DNA from: Verrucomicrobiota bacterium
GTDB taxonomy: Bacteria; Verrucomicrobiota; Verrucomicrobiia; Limisphaerales; UBA11320
DNA: 64,000 nucleotides
Direction: 5' to 3'
NCBI GenBank assembly: GCA_016199985.1
Contig: JACQFQ010000070.1
Span: forward strand, 62,001 to 126,000
How positions within the stretch are numbered: position 1 is the first letter of the stretch; each line of letters begins with the position of its first letter. This document shows, piece after piece, positions 18,370-29,842 of the stretch. Both the position numbers and the translations under genes were made by a program. The notes below the pieces were generated by a model that ran no database searches, was not told the origin of the DNA, and saw only the letters and a program-made list of their open reading frames with translations.

Positions 18370-19488
18370 ATGACAAATCACTTTAAGAACAGCCTTTGCT
18401 TCGCGCTGATGGGGACGCTTCTGGCCGCGTCGATGGAGCTGCGCGGACAGAACGCAAAAGCGCCGGTGCGCGTCGCCGTCGCGGGGCTTGCGCATGATCA
18501 TGCGCTCGGCTTCTTTCCGCGGTTGCGCGATCGCCCTGAGGTCGAACTGGTCGGGGTGGTGGAGACCAATCGCGCGTTGATTGAGGCCTATTCGCGCCGT
18601 TTCAATCTCAGCCCTCGGCTGTTTTATCCCAGTCTGGACGCGCTGTTTTCGCGAACGCAGGCCCAGGCGGTGGCCGCCTTCACCAGCACATTCGAGCATC
18701 TCGCGGTCGTCGAACGCTGCGCCAAGGAGCGCGTGGACGTGATGATGGAAAAGCCGCTGGCCGTGAACATGAAGCATGCGCGAGGCATCGAAGCCGCGGC
18801 CAAACGCGGCGGTGTCCAGGTTTTCGTCAATTACGAAACGACTTGGTATCCGGCCAATCACGCGGCGTACGAGATGGTTCATGACCGGAAGGAGATCGGC
18901 GAGATTCGACGCATCGTTGTCCACGACGGGCATCGCGGTCCGAAGGAAATCGGCTGCTCATCCCATTTTCTGGCGTGGCTGACCGACCCGATCCTGAACG
19001 GAGGCGGCGCCTTGAATGACTTCGGCTGCTATGGCGCGGACCTCGCGACGTGGCTGTTGGACGGTCAACGGCCATTGTCGGTCCAGGCCACGACGCAACG
19101 GATCAAGCCCGACGTGTATCCCAAGGTGGAGGACGAGGCCACCATTGTCCTCGCGTATCCCAGGGCGCAGGCGATCATTCAGGCATCCTGGAACTGGCCG
19201 TTCGACCGGAAGGACATGGAGATCTACGGCCGCGCCGGCTATGTCTTGGCGCCCGCCTCAAGCCTGCTCCGAGCGCGCCTGCCCAACAGCAAGGAAACGG
19301 AGATCACGCCGCCTGCCCTCGCGAATCCGAACGCTGATCCGATCTCCTATCTCGTGGCGGTGGCGAGAAAAGAGATCGTGCCGTCGGGACTCTCGTCGCT
19401 TTCCGTAAACATGACGGTGGTGGAGATTCTCGACGCCGCCCACGCCTCCGCGCGAACGGGAAAGCGAGTCGATCTCAAGAGAAACTGA
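18370..19488 (+). CDS. Gfo/Idh/MocA family oxidoreductase with an export-type N-terminus
   Basis: A 372-residue NAD(P)-type dehydrogenase-fold protein. AAAGGAG at 18356-18362, 7 bases before the ATG, is the clearest ribosome binding site in this operon. The N-terminus (residues 1-27) has a Lys, a hydrophobic core and an Ala-rich end like a Sec signal; no twin-Arg motif is seen. The Rossmann start VRVAVAGLAHDHALGFF lacks the normal GxGxxG spacing, with Ala and His where Gly is usual. The EKP motif (VMMEKPLAV) is present, as is a His-containing C-terminal catalytic region (GGGALNDFGCYGADL). It sits between bshB1 and bshA, 13 and 24 bases away. The reaction is unknown; it may modify a sugar intermediate or act outside the cytoplasm. 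Confidence 0.85.
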   Translation: MTNHFKNSLCFALMGTLLAASMELRGQNAKAPVRVAVAGLAHDHALGFFPRLRDRPEVELVGVVETNRALIEAYSRRFNLSPRLFYPSLDALFSRTQAQAVAAFTSTFEHLAVVERCAKERVDVMMEKPLAVNMKHARGIEAAAKRGGVQVFVNYETTWYPANHAAYEMVHDRKEIGEIRRIVVHDGHRGPKEIGCSSHFLAWLTDPILNGGGALNDFGCYGADLATWLLDGQRPLSVQATTQRIKPDVYPKVEDEATIVLAYPRAQAIIQASWNWPFDRKDMEIYGRAGYVLAPASSLLRARLPNSKETEITPPALANPNADPISYLVAVARKEIVPSGLSSLSVNMTVVEILDAAHASARTGKRVDLKRN

Positions 19489-19512
19489 ATCGCTCCTGAA
19501 CCAGCCGCACGC

Positions 19513-23065
<3,553 letters not shown>

Positions 23066-23093
23066 GGGGCCGCCCTCAGCGGTTTTTATCTAG

Positions 23094-23121
23094 ACCGGGC
23101 GTGCTCATTTGCGCGCCCGGT
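23094..23121 (+). terminator. Hairpin terminator after katG
   Basis: ACCGGGCG and CGCCCGGT form a perfect 8-base-pair stem with a 12-base loop, 28 bases after the katG stop. A run of T lies just before the hairpin (CGGTTTTTATC) but not after it, so termination strength is uncertain. Confidence 0.6.
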
Positions 23122-23419
23122 TCTGCGCCGGAGTCGACCTGCCAACCAATCGCGGCGCAGAAAGACTTCGCGAGGGCGAGCGGTCGTCGCCGGTTGGTTT
23201 GCCCCGTGAATAATCGACGCATCCTCGCTTCGCGCATCCTTCTCCGCCTCGCTCCCGTTCCCCCGCCCGCCGGGCCGATGTCCACCCCTGCCACACGATC
23301 CTGAAGCGCTGACGGGCTCTCTTTCAGCGGGCGCCTCTTTACGAAATCTTAACGCGCTCCCTCCCTATCTTGATTAGTCGCGGCGCCGCGCCTTGAGGCA
23401 TCGTGAGACGTGAAAGAAC

Positions 23420-23440
23420 GCGATCGGATTCCCCGATCGC
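23420..23440 (+). promoter_or_regulatory. Perfect stem-loop in the leader of the kdp remnant
   Basis: GCGATCGG and CCGATCGC form an 8-base-pair stem around ATTCC. The hairpin ends 12 bases before the ATG at 23453, and AAAGG lies between them as a ribosome binding site. The preserved leader suggests that the original kdp start region survives although the operon does not. The rest of the 387-base gap after katG, apart from the katG hairpin, shows no gene and no recognisable riboswitch. Confidence 0.4.
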
Positions 23441-23452
23441 ACAAAGGCAACT

Positions 23453-23668
23453 ATGAGCGATTTCATTTACGTGGGCGCGATGGCGGTGTTCATCGCGGGA
23501 TTGATGGTCGGACGCACGCCGGAATACCTCGGCAAGAAAATCCAGGCTCAGTCCGCAGGCGTCCTTCAAACGAGTCGTCATAGGTTATTCCGGTTCCCCA
23601 ATCATTCATTGTTCACTCGATCACCCTCCGCCCGCCTCGCCGCGTCAGTCAGCGCTCCGGCCGCTTGA
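23453..23668 (+). pseudogene. Remnant of potassium-transporting ATPase genes (KdpF/KdpA fragment)
   Basis: The frame encodes about 33 recognisable residues, including [18 protein letters not shown], a highly conserved stretch from the C-terminal half of KdpA, the potassium-selective subunit of the KdpFABC pump. In KdpA this lies several hundred residues into the protein; here it is 13 residues after an ATG with a good ribosome binding site. The first residues ([10 protein letters not shown]) look more like the start of a small KdpF-type subunit. After GKKIQAQ the similarity ends and the rest to 23668 is unrelated. I infer a deletion that fused a kdpF start to an internal kdpA segment and removed the rest. 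The tail overlaps the convergent tag gene. Confidence 0.7.
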
Positions 23669-24260
23669 AACGCTTTCGTGCGGCTTCGGCTCTGGCCCGG
23701 ATCACGCAGTCTTCGGCGTGGTCGTTGATCAGGCCCATCGCCTGCATGAAGGCATACACCGTGGTCGGGCCGACGAACTTCCAACCTTGCTTCTTCAAAT
23801 CCTTCGACAAGGCGATGGATGCGGCGGAAGTCGAAGCGGTTTGCGGCTGCGCCAGCTCCCCGATGCCGGGTTCGTGGCGCCAGATGAAGGCCGCCAGCGA
23901 GCCCTCGCGTTGGGCCAGTTCTCGGACCTGCCGCGCGTTGTTGATGACCGCTTCGATCTTGCCGCGATGGCGGACGATGCCTTCGTCCTTCAGCAACCGC
24001 TCCACGTCGCGCCCGGTGAAGCGGGCGACCTTGTCGAAATCAAAGCCGTGAAACGCGGAGCGGAAGTTTTCGCGTTTGACCAGGATGGTCCGCCAACTCA
24101 GGCCGGATTGAAAACCCTCGAGGCTCAGTTTCTCAAACAGGCGATGATCGTCTCTGACCGGGAAGCCCCACTCCGTATCGTGGTAGTGGAGAAACTCCGG
24201 CGCGTCACCGCACCAGCGGCAGCGCGGCTTGCCGTCAGGACCAGCAATTGTTGTGTTCAT
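23649..24260 (-). CDS. tag: DNA-3-methyladenine glycosylase I
   Basis: Base-excision repair enzyme that removes 3-methyladenine from alkylated DNA. It has 203 residues, near the usual size. Tag landmarks are present: [19 protein letters not shown] with the N-terminal zinc ligands (Cys and the His of YHDTEWG), [13 protein letters not shown], the helix-hairpin-helix region around [36 protein letters not shown] and the C-terminal zinc pair in DHAEDC. ATG at 24260. It is convergent with the kdp remnant, sharing its last 20 bases, and otherwise stands alone. Confidence 0.95.
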   Translation of the reverse strand: MNTTIAGPDGKPRCRWCGDAPEFLHYHDTEWGFPVRDDHRLFEKLSLEGFQSGLSWRTILVKRENFRSAFHGFDFDKVARFTGRDVERLLKDEGIVRHRGKIEAVINNARQVRELAQREGSLAAFIWRHEPGIGELAQPQTASTSAASIALSKDLKKQGWKFVGPTTVYAFMQAMGLINDHAEDCVIRARAEAARKRFKRPER

Positions 24261-24638
24261 GGGTCAGTGGCACTGATAATCGGGTCTCGTGTCGTTTGCA
24301 AAGAGGGTCAAACCCCTAGGACGGTCGTCCTGGCTTGTCAAGTCCTACGCCGCAGTCCGACGCTACGGCGAAGGACTGCCTTGGGTCCATATGTCTCGAT
24401 CCCGCAAACGTCTGTTTTGAGAAGGCTGTTCCCGACCCCTGACAATCCACTGAACCTGGAGCGTGCGGCCGCTTCCTCGGGGTCCGGCGGGGAAGACGCG
24501 CCGCATCAAGCCTGAGGGCCAGCGCGTCCTCGGACGGCGCGATCAGACCGGCGAGCCGGTCGTGGGATTGGAGCAACACACGCGGAGCCAGCCCGCTCAG
24601 GACTGGCGTCCATGAACGCGCTCGACTAGGGTCCACGA
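24261..24638. other. Intergenic region between tag and deoC (divergent)
   Basis: 378 bases with no convincing gene. It must contain the promoters of tag (minus) and deoC (plus). It holds the inverted repeat listed separately at 24341-24377. The open frames crossing it on the minus strand run antisense into deoC and have no protein-like features. Confidence 0.5.
24341..24377. repeat. REP-like imperfect palindrome
   Basis: Two 15-base arms (AGTCCTACGCCGCAG and CTACGGCGAAGGACT) pair at 13 of 15 positions around a 7-base loop TCCGACG. The element is not followed by T residues and lies between divergent genes, so it is not an obvious terminator. Its form is that of a dispersed palindromic repeat, but I see only one copy in this window. 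Confidence 0.45.
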
Positions 24639-25316
24639 ATGCAAACGCCGACTGCGAGCGAACTCGCCGCTTACATCGAACATACCCTCCTGAAGCCCGA
24701 GGCTCTCGGGCGGGACATCGACCGATTGTGCGAAGAGGCGATGGCGCATCATTTCTTTGGCGTTTGCGTCCATGGATCACGGGTGTCGAGGGCTTACTCC
24801 CGACTTGAGGAGACCGATGTGAAGGTCGTCGCTGTGGTGGGATTTCCCGCCGGGGCCTGCGAAAGCGATGTGAAGCGCTATGAGACCGAGGTGGCCATCG
24901 ATGGCGGCGCCTCCGAGATCGACATGGTGCTCAATACGGGCCAATTCAAGGATGGCGACCACGGCCTGACTTTGCGCGAGCTTCGCGACGTCGTCGAAGC
25001 CGCGGATGAGCGGCCGGTGAAACTGATTCTCGAGACCTGCCTCCTCTCCGACGAAGAGATCGTGAAAGCCTGCCAACTCGCCGAGGAGGCCGGGGCTCGG
25101 TTCGTGAAGACCAGCACGGGATTTGGATCCGCTGGAGCGAAGCGCGAACATGTCGCCTTGATGCGAAAAACGGTGGGCGATGAACTCGGGGTGAAGGCGT
25201 CCGGCGGCATCCGCGACCTCGCCGCGGCGCTCGCCATGATCGAGGCCGGCGCCAACCGGATCGGAACCTCCGCGGGAGTCCAACTCATGCGAGAACTCTC
25301 CCAACACGCGCGCTGA
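24639..25316 (+). CDS. deoC: Deoxyribose-phosphate aldolase
   Basis: Cleaves 2-deoxyribose 5-phosphate to glyceraldehyde 3-phosphate and acetaldehyde in deoxynucleoside breakdown. The 225-residue protein is a class I aldolase: Asp95 in SEIDMVLNTG, the Schiff-base Lys157 in RFVKTSTGFG and the proton-relay Lys186 in GVKASGGIRD are all in place, with the phosphate-binding GTSAG near the end. No other deo genes are nearby; it is monocistronic and convergent with recN, separated by a clear hairpin. Confidence 0.96.
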   Translation: MQTPTASELAAYIEHTLLKPEALGRDIDRLCEEAMAHHFFGVCVHGSRVSRAYSRLEETDVKVVAVVGFPAGACESDVKRYETEVAIDGGASEIDMVLNTGQFKDGDHGLTLRELRDVVEAADERPVKLILETCLLSDEEIVKACQLAEEAGARFVKTSTGFGSAGAKREHVALMRKTVGDELGVKASGGIRDLAAALAMIEAGANRIGTSAGVQLMRELSQHAR

Positions 25317-25377
25317 GGCGCGCCTCCGCGAAGCGCGTCCCGAGGCTCGGTCATGACACCGCGCGCGCATCGACCCC

Positions 25378-25399
25378 CGTCAGGCGAAAGAGCCTGACG
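25378..25399. terminator. Bidirectional hairpin between deoC and recN
   Basis: CGTCAGGC and GCCTGACG form a perfect 8-base-pair stem around the loop GAAAGA in the 98-base gap between convergent genes. There is no T-tract on either side. Its position makes a shared transcription stop the simplest reading. Confidence 0.6.
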
Positions 25400-25414
25400 C
25401 CGAGGATCGCGGGG

Positions 25415-27088
25415 CTATCGCAGAAGCTCTTCCGCGTGCTGGCGCGCGGCGGTGGACTGGCCGCCCAGCATGCGCGCAATTTCCTTCACTCGATCGTCGC
25501 CGCCCAGGCGATCGATTTCCGAAAGCGTTCTCCCGTTCTTCACCTGTTTGCTCACCAGGTAATGAGCGGAGGCGGAGGCGGCGACGGGCGCGAGATGCGT
25601 GATGCAGAGCACCTGCCGCTTTTTGGCGATCTGGGCCATCTTCTGTCCGACCACCTTGGCTGTCTCGCCGCCCACATTGGCGTCCACCTCGTCGAACACG
25701 AGAACCGGCACTTCATCCTCCGCCGCCAGCACCGTCTTGACCGCCAACATCACGCGGGCCATTTCGCCCGAGGACGCTATGGCTTTCAAAGGCTGAGCGG
25801 GCTCGCCGGGATTGGGAGCAAACTGGAAGTCGAGCCCATCGATCCCCGACGCCCGAGCGGCCGCAAGAAACTCGCCCTTCTCGAGAGTTCGCAACGAGCA
25901 TTCAAACTGGCTCTGTTGAAAGCCGAGCTCCTGCAGCTGTCGCGACACCTCGCGGCAGAGTCTCGGCGCCACCTTGGCGCGTTCCCTGGACAGGGCCGCG
26001 GCCGCCTCCCATAGCGCCTGCTCCGCCGCCTGGATCTTTGCCCGCAAGCGCGCGACTTCCTCCTCGCGGCTCTCCAAGCGACGCAGCTTCTCCGCCGCAT
26101 TGGCTCCAAATTCAATCACCTCGGCGAGCGAGCTTCCGTATTTGCGTTTGAGAGACTGGATCAACGAAAGCCGGTCCTCGAGTTCAGCCAGACGAGCGGG
26201 ATCCAGATCGAGACGCTCATGGTAATGGGAAAGCGCGTCGCTGAGCTCCTGCAGCAGAGAGACCGACTGCACGTGGAGATCCTGGATGTCCTGGGCTCGA
26301 GGATCCAGGCGACCGCACTCCTGGAGCGCGCGGCCCAGTTGGCCCGCTTGAATCAGGAGCGACTGTTCACCCTCCGAGAGGAGCTCGATCGCGGTCCGGG
26401 ACAGCTGCAGGAGTTGGGACGCGTTGCTGGCGCGGCTCAACTCCTCCTTCAGAGGTTCCTCTTCGTCCGGACTCAACCGCGCCCGCGAGATCTCCTGAGC
26501 CTGGAACCGGAGCAGATCCACCTGTTGAGCGTGGCTGCGCTCGTCGACATTCCACTCCGACGACTCCTCACGGAGACGTCTCAAGGATTGGGCCAACTCA
26601 GCGACGCGCCGCCGCGGGACGCCCAGATTGCCAAAGGCGTCGAGCATGTCCAACTGGCGCGAGGAGTGGAGCAGCGACTGATGGTCGTGAGGCCCGTGCA
26701 TGTCCACCAGCCACTCCCCCAAGCTCGCCAAAACCGCGAGTGAGGTGGGCGATCCGTTGACGAACTGCCGATTGGCGCCCGCGGCGGTGAAGGAGCGTTT
26801 GATGACCAGTTGCTGGTCCTCGCAGGGTTCCAACCCACGCTCCTCGAGAAAAGCGGCGAGAGGCGCCTTGAGCTCGGAAACATCGAAAAGAGCCTCGACG
26901 GCGCACGAATCCTCGCCGGACCGGATGGAAGCACGGTCGGCCCGCTGGCCGAGCGCCAGGTTCAAAGCCCCGAGGATGACCGATTTCCCGGCGCCGGTTT
27001 CCCCGGTGATGACATTTAATCCGGGGGACAGCTCCAGGGTCAGATCGGACACCAACGCCAAATTCTTGATCCGTACCGACGCCAGCAT
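25415..27088 (-). CDS. recN: DNA repair protein RecN
   Basis: SMC-like ATPase that acts early at double-strand breaks. Starting from the ATG at 27088 (MLASVRIKNLALVSDL) it has 557 residues, typical for RecN; an upstream start at 27124 adds only 12 residues. Walker A is GETGAGKSVILGALNLALGQRAD, the long central part is coiled coil (about residues 150-370), and the C-terminal half has the signature region ASSGEMARVMLAVKTVL and Walker B VLVFDEVDANVGG. It lies 60 bases downstream of the ferredoxin gene on the same strand, so the two may be co-transcribed. Confidence 0.96.
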   Translation of the reverse strand: MLASVRIKNLALVSDLTLELSPGLNVITGETGAGKSVILGALNLALGQRADRASIRSGEDSCAVEALFDVSELKAPLAAFLEERGLEPCEDQQLVIKRSFTAAGANRQFVNGSPTSLAVLASLGEWLVDMHGPHDHQSLLHSSRQLDMLDAFGNLGVPRRRVAELAQSLRRLREESSEWNVDERSHAQQVDLLRFQAQEISRARLSPDEEEPLKEELSRASNASQLLQLSRTAIELLSEGEQSLLIQAGQLGRALQECGRLDPRAQDIQDLHVQSVSLLQELSDALSHYHERLDLDPARLAELEDRLSLIQSLKRKYGSSLAEVIEFGANAAEKLRRLESREEEVARLRAKIQAAEQALWEAAAALSRERAKVAPRLCREVSRQLQELGFQQSQFECSLRTLEKGEFLAAARASGIDGLDFQFAPNPGEPAQPLKAIASSGEMARVMLAVKTVLAAEDEVPVLVFDEVDANVGGETAKVVGQKMAQIAKKRQVLCITHLAPVAASASAHYLVSKQVKNGRTLSEIDRLGGDDRVKEIARMLGGQSTAARQHAEELLR

Positions 27089-27148
27089 GGGGCGCATGGT
27101 GTCGGGAGGGCCCTCGCCGGGCAAAGGAAATCTTGGGCCTTGAAGGGC

Positions 27149-27436
27149 TCAGTGATTCTGCCGGATCACCACATCGCCCTGCTTGATGTGAACGCAGCAG
27201 GTCAGGCGAAAGCGCTCAGGGTCCTTGTTCCACTGATCCAGGACGTCGAGCTCCTCGGGGGAAGGCGTTTCGAGGTTCTCCATCCCCTGCATCACCTCCA
27301 CCACGCAGGTGCCGCAGGAGCAGTTGAAGCAGCCCGCCTCCATCTCGACCCCTGCGATCTCGCCGGCTTCCAAAAGCAACTCTCCCGCCGGAACCTCGGC
27401 GGTGTTTCCTCCCGGCAAAATGGTGACTTTCGGCAT
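27149..27436 (-). CDS. Plant-type 2Fe-2S ferredoxin
   Basis: A 95-residue electron carrier. Cluster ligands fit C-x4-C-x2-C plus a distal Cys: Cys36, Cys41 and Cys44 in AGCFNCSCGTC, and Cys80 in RLTCCVHI. Two extra Cys, 39 and 81, lie directly next to the ligands. The beta-grasp pattern is clear (MPKVTILPGGNTAEVPAGELLLEAG). The acidic region between the ligands is normal. It sits upstream of recN and divergent from the GnnA-like gene; its redox partners cannot be inferred from the neighbours. Confidence 0.92.
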   Translation of the reverse strand: MPKVTILPGGNTAEVPAGELLLEAGEIAGVEMEAGCFNCSCGTCVVEVMQGMENLETPSPEELDVLDQWNKDPERFRLTCCVHIKQGDVVIRQNH

Positions 27437-27518
27437 AGCAAGAAAAGCGCTGGAGGGACCATGCCCGGAACGTCGCCCATTCTCAAAAGGAAAAGTTTAA
27501 CAGGCCGCGAGTATCGGG

Positions 27519-28613
27519 TTGCTGGGTCGATCGCTCCGCTGGCAGGCTTTCCGCGTGGCCGCATCGGCAAATCACAAGCAATCTTCTCCGCGCCTCCGCG
27601 TCGCGGTCATCGGAGCGGGCTCTCTGGGCAAGGAGCACGCCCGTATCTACGCCGAGCTCGCCTCGCAAGGCGTCGTGGACTTCGTCGGCCTTCATGACGT
27701 GAACGCGGAGCAAGCCCGGCGCATCGCGCATCAACACGGCGTGCCGGTGTTCGACAGCCTCGCGGCGGCGGCGCAGGCGGCCGACGCGCTCAGCGTCGTC
27801 ACCCCCACGCACACCCACTTCGCCGTGGCGCGAACGCTCCTGGCGGAAGGGAAGCATGTTCTCGTCGAGAAGCCGATGACCGACAACGAGGCGGAGGCCG
27901 GAGAGCTCGTCCGCGAGGCGCGAACGCGCGCCGTGGTGCTGCAAGTCGGGCATGTGGAGCGATTCAACCCCGTGTTCCAGTATTTGCGCGACGTCGCGAC
28001 GCATCCGCGCTTCATCGAAACGCACCGCCTGTCGCCCTATCCCGCCCGAAGCACGGACATCGGAGTGGTGCTGGATCTCATGATCCACGATCTGGACGTG
28101 GTGCTCGCGTTCGTTCAGTCGCCCGTGGTTCAGGTCGACGCCGTGGGGATCGCGGTGCTCAGCGGCAGCGAGGACATCGCCAACGCCCGCCTTCGCTTCT
28201 CGAACGGCTGCGTGGCCAACCTGACGGCAAGCCGGATCAGCCCCGAACGCATGCGGAAGATCCGCGTCTTCAGCGGCGGCGCCCAGCCCAGCTATGTCTC
28301 CCTCGACTACCGGGCTCAGGAAGGCTTTGTCTATCGACTGGCCAAGGGCGGAGAGAGCGAGAGCTCGCTGCTCAAGAAGCTGCTGGCGTCGAAGGACTCC
28401 ACAATCGTGAGCGAGTTTGCCGGGAAACGGATCGTCCGCGAGCCTGTGCCCCTCCTGAAGGAGGAGCCGCTGCGGCTGGAGCTGCAAAGTTTCGTGGAGT
28501 GCGTTCAGGCGCGTCAGTCGCCGGTGGTCAGCGGCGAGTCCGCAAAGCTGGCGCTCGACCTCGCCTTCGAAATCACGGCGCAAATCCAGGCGTCGCGGAA
28601 TCGAGTGGAATGA
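27519..28613 (+). CDS. Gfo/Idh/MocA dehydrogenase, probable UDP-GlcNAc 3-dehydrogenase (GnnA-like)
   Basis: A 364-residue NAD-dependent oxidoreductase with a proper Rossmann motif (VAVIGAGSLGKEHARIY), the EKP motif (VLVEKPMTDN) and the catalytic HDLD region (DLMIHDLDVV). The start is a TTG at 27519 or a GTG at 27555. It overlaps lpxB by ATGA, so the two are translated together. In several bacteria a Gfo/Idh gene in the lpxA-lpxB cluster is GnnA, which oxidises UDP-GlcNAc at C3 so that GnnB can aminate it, giving lipid A with amide-linked acyl chains. Gene order supports that role here; no gnnB is present in the window. Confidence 0.78.
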   Translation: MLGRSLRWQAFRVAASANHKQSSPRLRVAVIGAGSLGKEHARIYAELASQGVVDFVGLHDVNAEQARRIAHQHGVPVFDSLAAAAQAADALSVVTPTHTHFAVARTLLAEGKHVLVEKPMTDNEAEAGELVREARTRAVVLQVGHVERFNPVFQYLRDVATHPRFIETHRLSPYPARSTDIGVVLDLMIHDLDVVLAFVQSPVVQVDAVGIAVLSGSEDIANARLRFSNGCVANLTASRISPERMRKIRVFSGGAQPSYVSLDYRAQEGFVYRLAKGGESESSLLKKLLASKDSTIVSEFAGKRIVREPVPLLKEEPLRLELQSFVECVQARQSPVVSGESAKLALDLAFEITAQIQASRNRVE

Positions 28614-29785
28614 TCCGCGGCCCCGCCATGATCATCGCTGGCGAGCCCAGCGGCGACGCCCTCGCCGCCGAGCTGGCGACCGCCCTGCGGACGCGCGCCG
28701 CGGAGCGCGGCGACGCCCCCCTGGATTACTTCGGCGCGGGAGGCGCCGCGATGCGGCAGGCCGGAATCGATGTGCGACACGATCTCGCGAGCCAGTCCGT
28801 CATCGGACCCTTCGATCTCGCGCGACGCTACCTCTCGTTCCGCAAGGTGTTTTTCGACCTGCTGCGCTGGGCCGAGGAGCGGCGCCCCGAGCTCGTGATT
28901 CTGGTCGATTACTCGCACTTCAACCACCGTTTCGCCGCGGCCCTGCGGCAGCGCGCTCGAAAGACAAACGGGGCTTGGAGCCCGAAGATCGTGAAGTACG
29001 TCTCGCCGCAGGTATGGGCGTCCCGCCCGGGTCGCGCGCGCGCGATGGAGAGGGATCTCGATCTGCTGCTCTGCCTCTTCCCGTTCGAGCCCGCCTGGTA
29101 CGCCGCGCGAGCGCCCAGCCTGCCGGTTCGCTACGTGGGACATCCCGTTCTCGATCGGTATCCGGACGAGAAATCCTTGCAGGCCTCGGAACGCAAACGA
29201 CACGAGATCCTGCTTCTTCCGGGCAGCCGCGAGGGCGAGCTCCGGCGTCACTGGCCCGTGATGGCGGAGATGACCGAAAAACTTCCCGACGCGCGTTTCA
29301 TCGCGGTGCTCCCGAACGAGTCGCTCTTGCGACAGGCGCGGGAAGGTCTCGCCGAGCCTTCCCGCGTGACGCTGCGCGTGGGGGGGCTGGCGGAAGGCTT
29401 GAGGGAATCGTGGATGGCCGTGGCGTCAACGGGGAGCGTGACGATGGAATGCGCTTGTTTTGGGATTCCGACGGTCGCCCTGTACAAGACCTCGTTCCTG
29501 ACCTATGCCATCGGCAAGCGGCTGGTGAACGTGCGCTATCTCGCGATGCCCAATATCCTGGCGGATCGGGAAGTGATGCCGGAGTTCGTGCAGGGAGCGG
29601 CGACCGCGGAGAACCTGGCGCGCGCGGCGCGAACAATCCTCGACGACGATCGGAGGTGGACCGCGATGCGGGAAGATCTGAGGAAGGTGATCGCCACGCT
29701 CGGAGCGCCCGGCGCCAGCATCCGAGCCGCCGAAGCGATCCAGGATCTGATGGCAGGGCGAACCTCCGGTCCCGTTTCCCGTTAA
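28610..29785 (+). CDS. lpxB: Lipid-A-disaccharide synthase LpxB
   Basis: GT19 glycosyltransferase that joins UDP-diacylglucosamine and lipid X into the lipid A disaccharide at the inner membrane. From the ATG at 28610 it has 391 residues, a normal length. Family motifs are clear: MIIAGEPSGD, LVDYSHFNHRFA, KYVSPQVWASRPGRARAM (the family usually has WAW; here the second Trp is Ser), VGHPVLD, LLLPGSREGE and AVASTGSVTMECACFGIP near the donor site. Its presence shows that the organism makes lipid A. It is coupled to the upstream GnnA-like gene. Confidence 0.96.
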   Translation: MIRGPAMIIAGEPSGDALAAELATALRTRAAERGDAPLDYFGAGGAAMRQAGIDVRHDLASQSVIGPFDLARRYLSFRKVFFDLLRWAEERRPELVILVDYSHFNHRFAAALRQRARKTNGAWSPKIVKYVSPQVWASRPGRARAMERDLDLLLCLFPFEPAWYAARAPSLPVRYVGHPVLDRYPDEKSLQASERKRHEILLLPGSREGELRRHWPVMAEMTEKLPDARFIAVLPNESLLRQAREGLAEPSRVTLRVGGLAEGLRESWMAVASTGSVTMECACFGIPTVALYKTSFLTYAIGKRLVNVRYLAMPNILADREVMPEFVQGAATAENLARAARTILDDDRRWTAMREDLRKVIATLGAPGASIRAAEAIQDLMAGRTSGPVSR

Positions 29786-29842
29786 GTTTCAGTTGCCCTG
29801 CCGACCTCGCGGCCCTATGTTGCGGCTGTCGTAACGACCAGC

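Noticed and set aside
23300-23452. A riboswitch (for example c-di-AMP) in the leader of the kdp remnant
   Set aside because: Only a single short hairpin is visible; the conserved core of known potassium-related riboswitches is absent.
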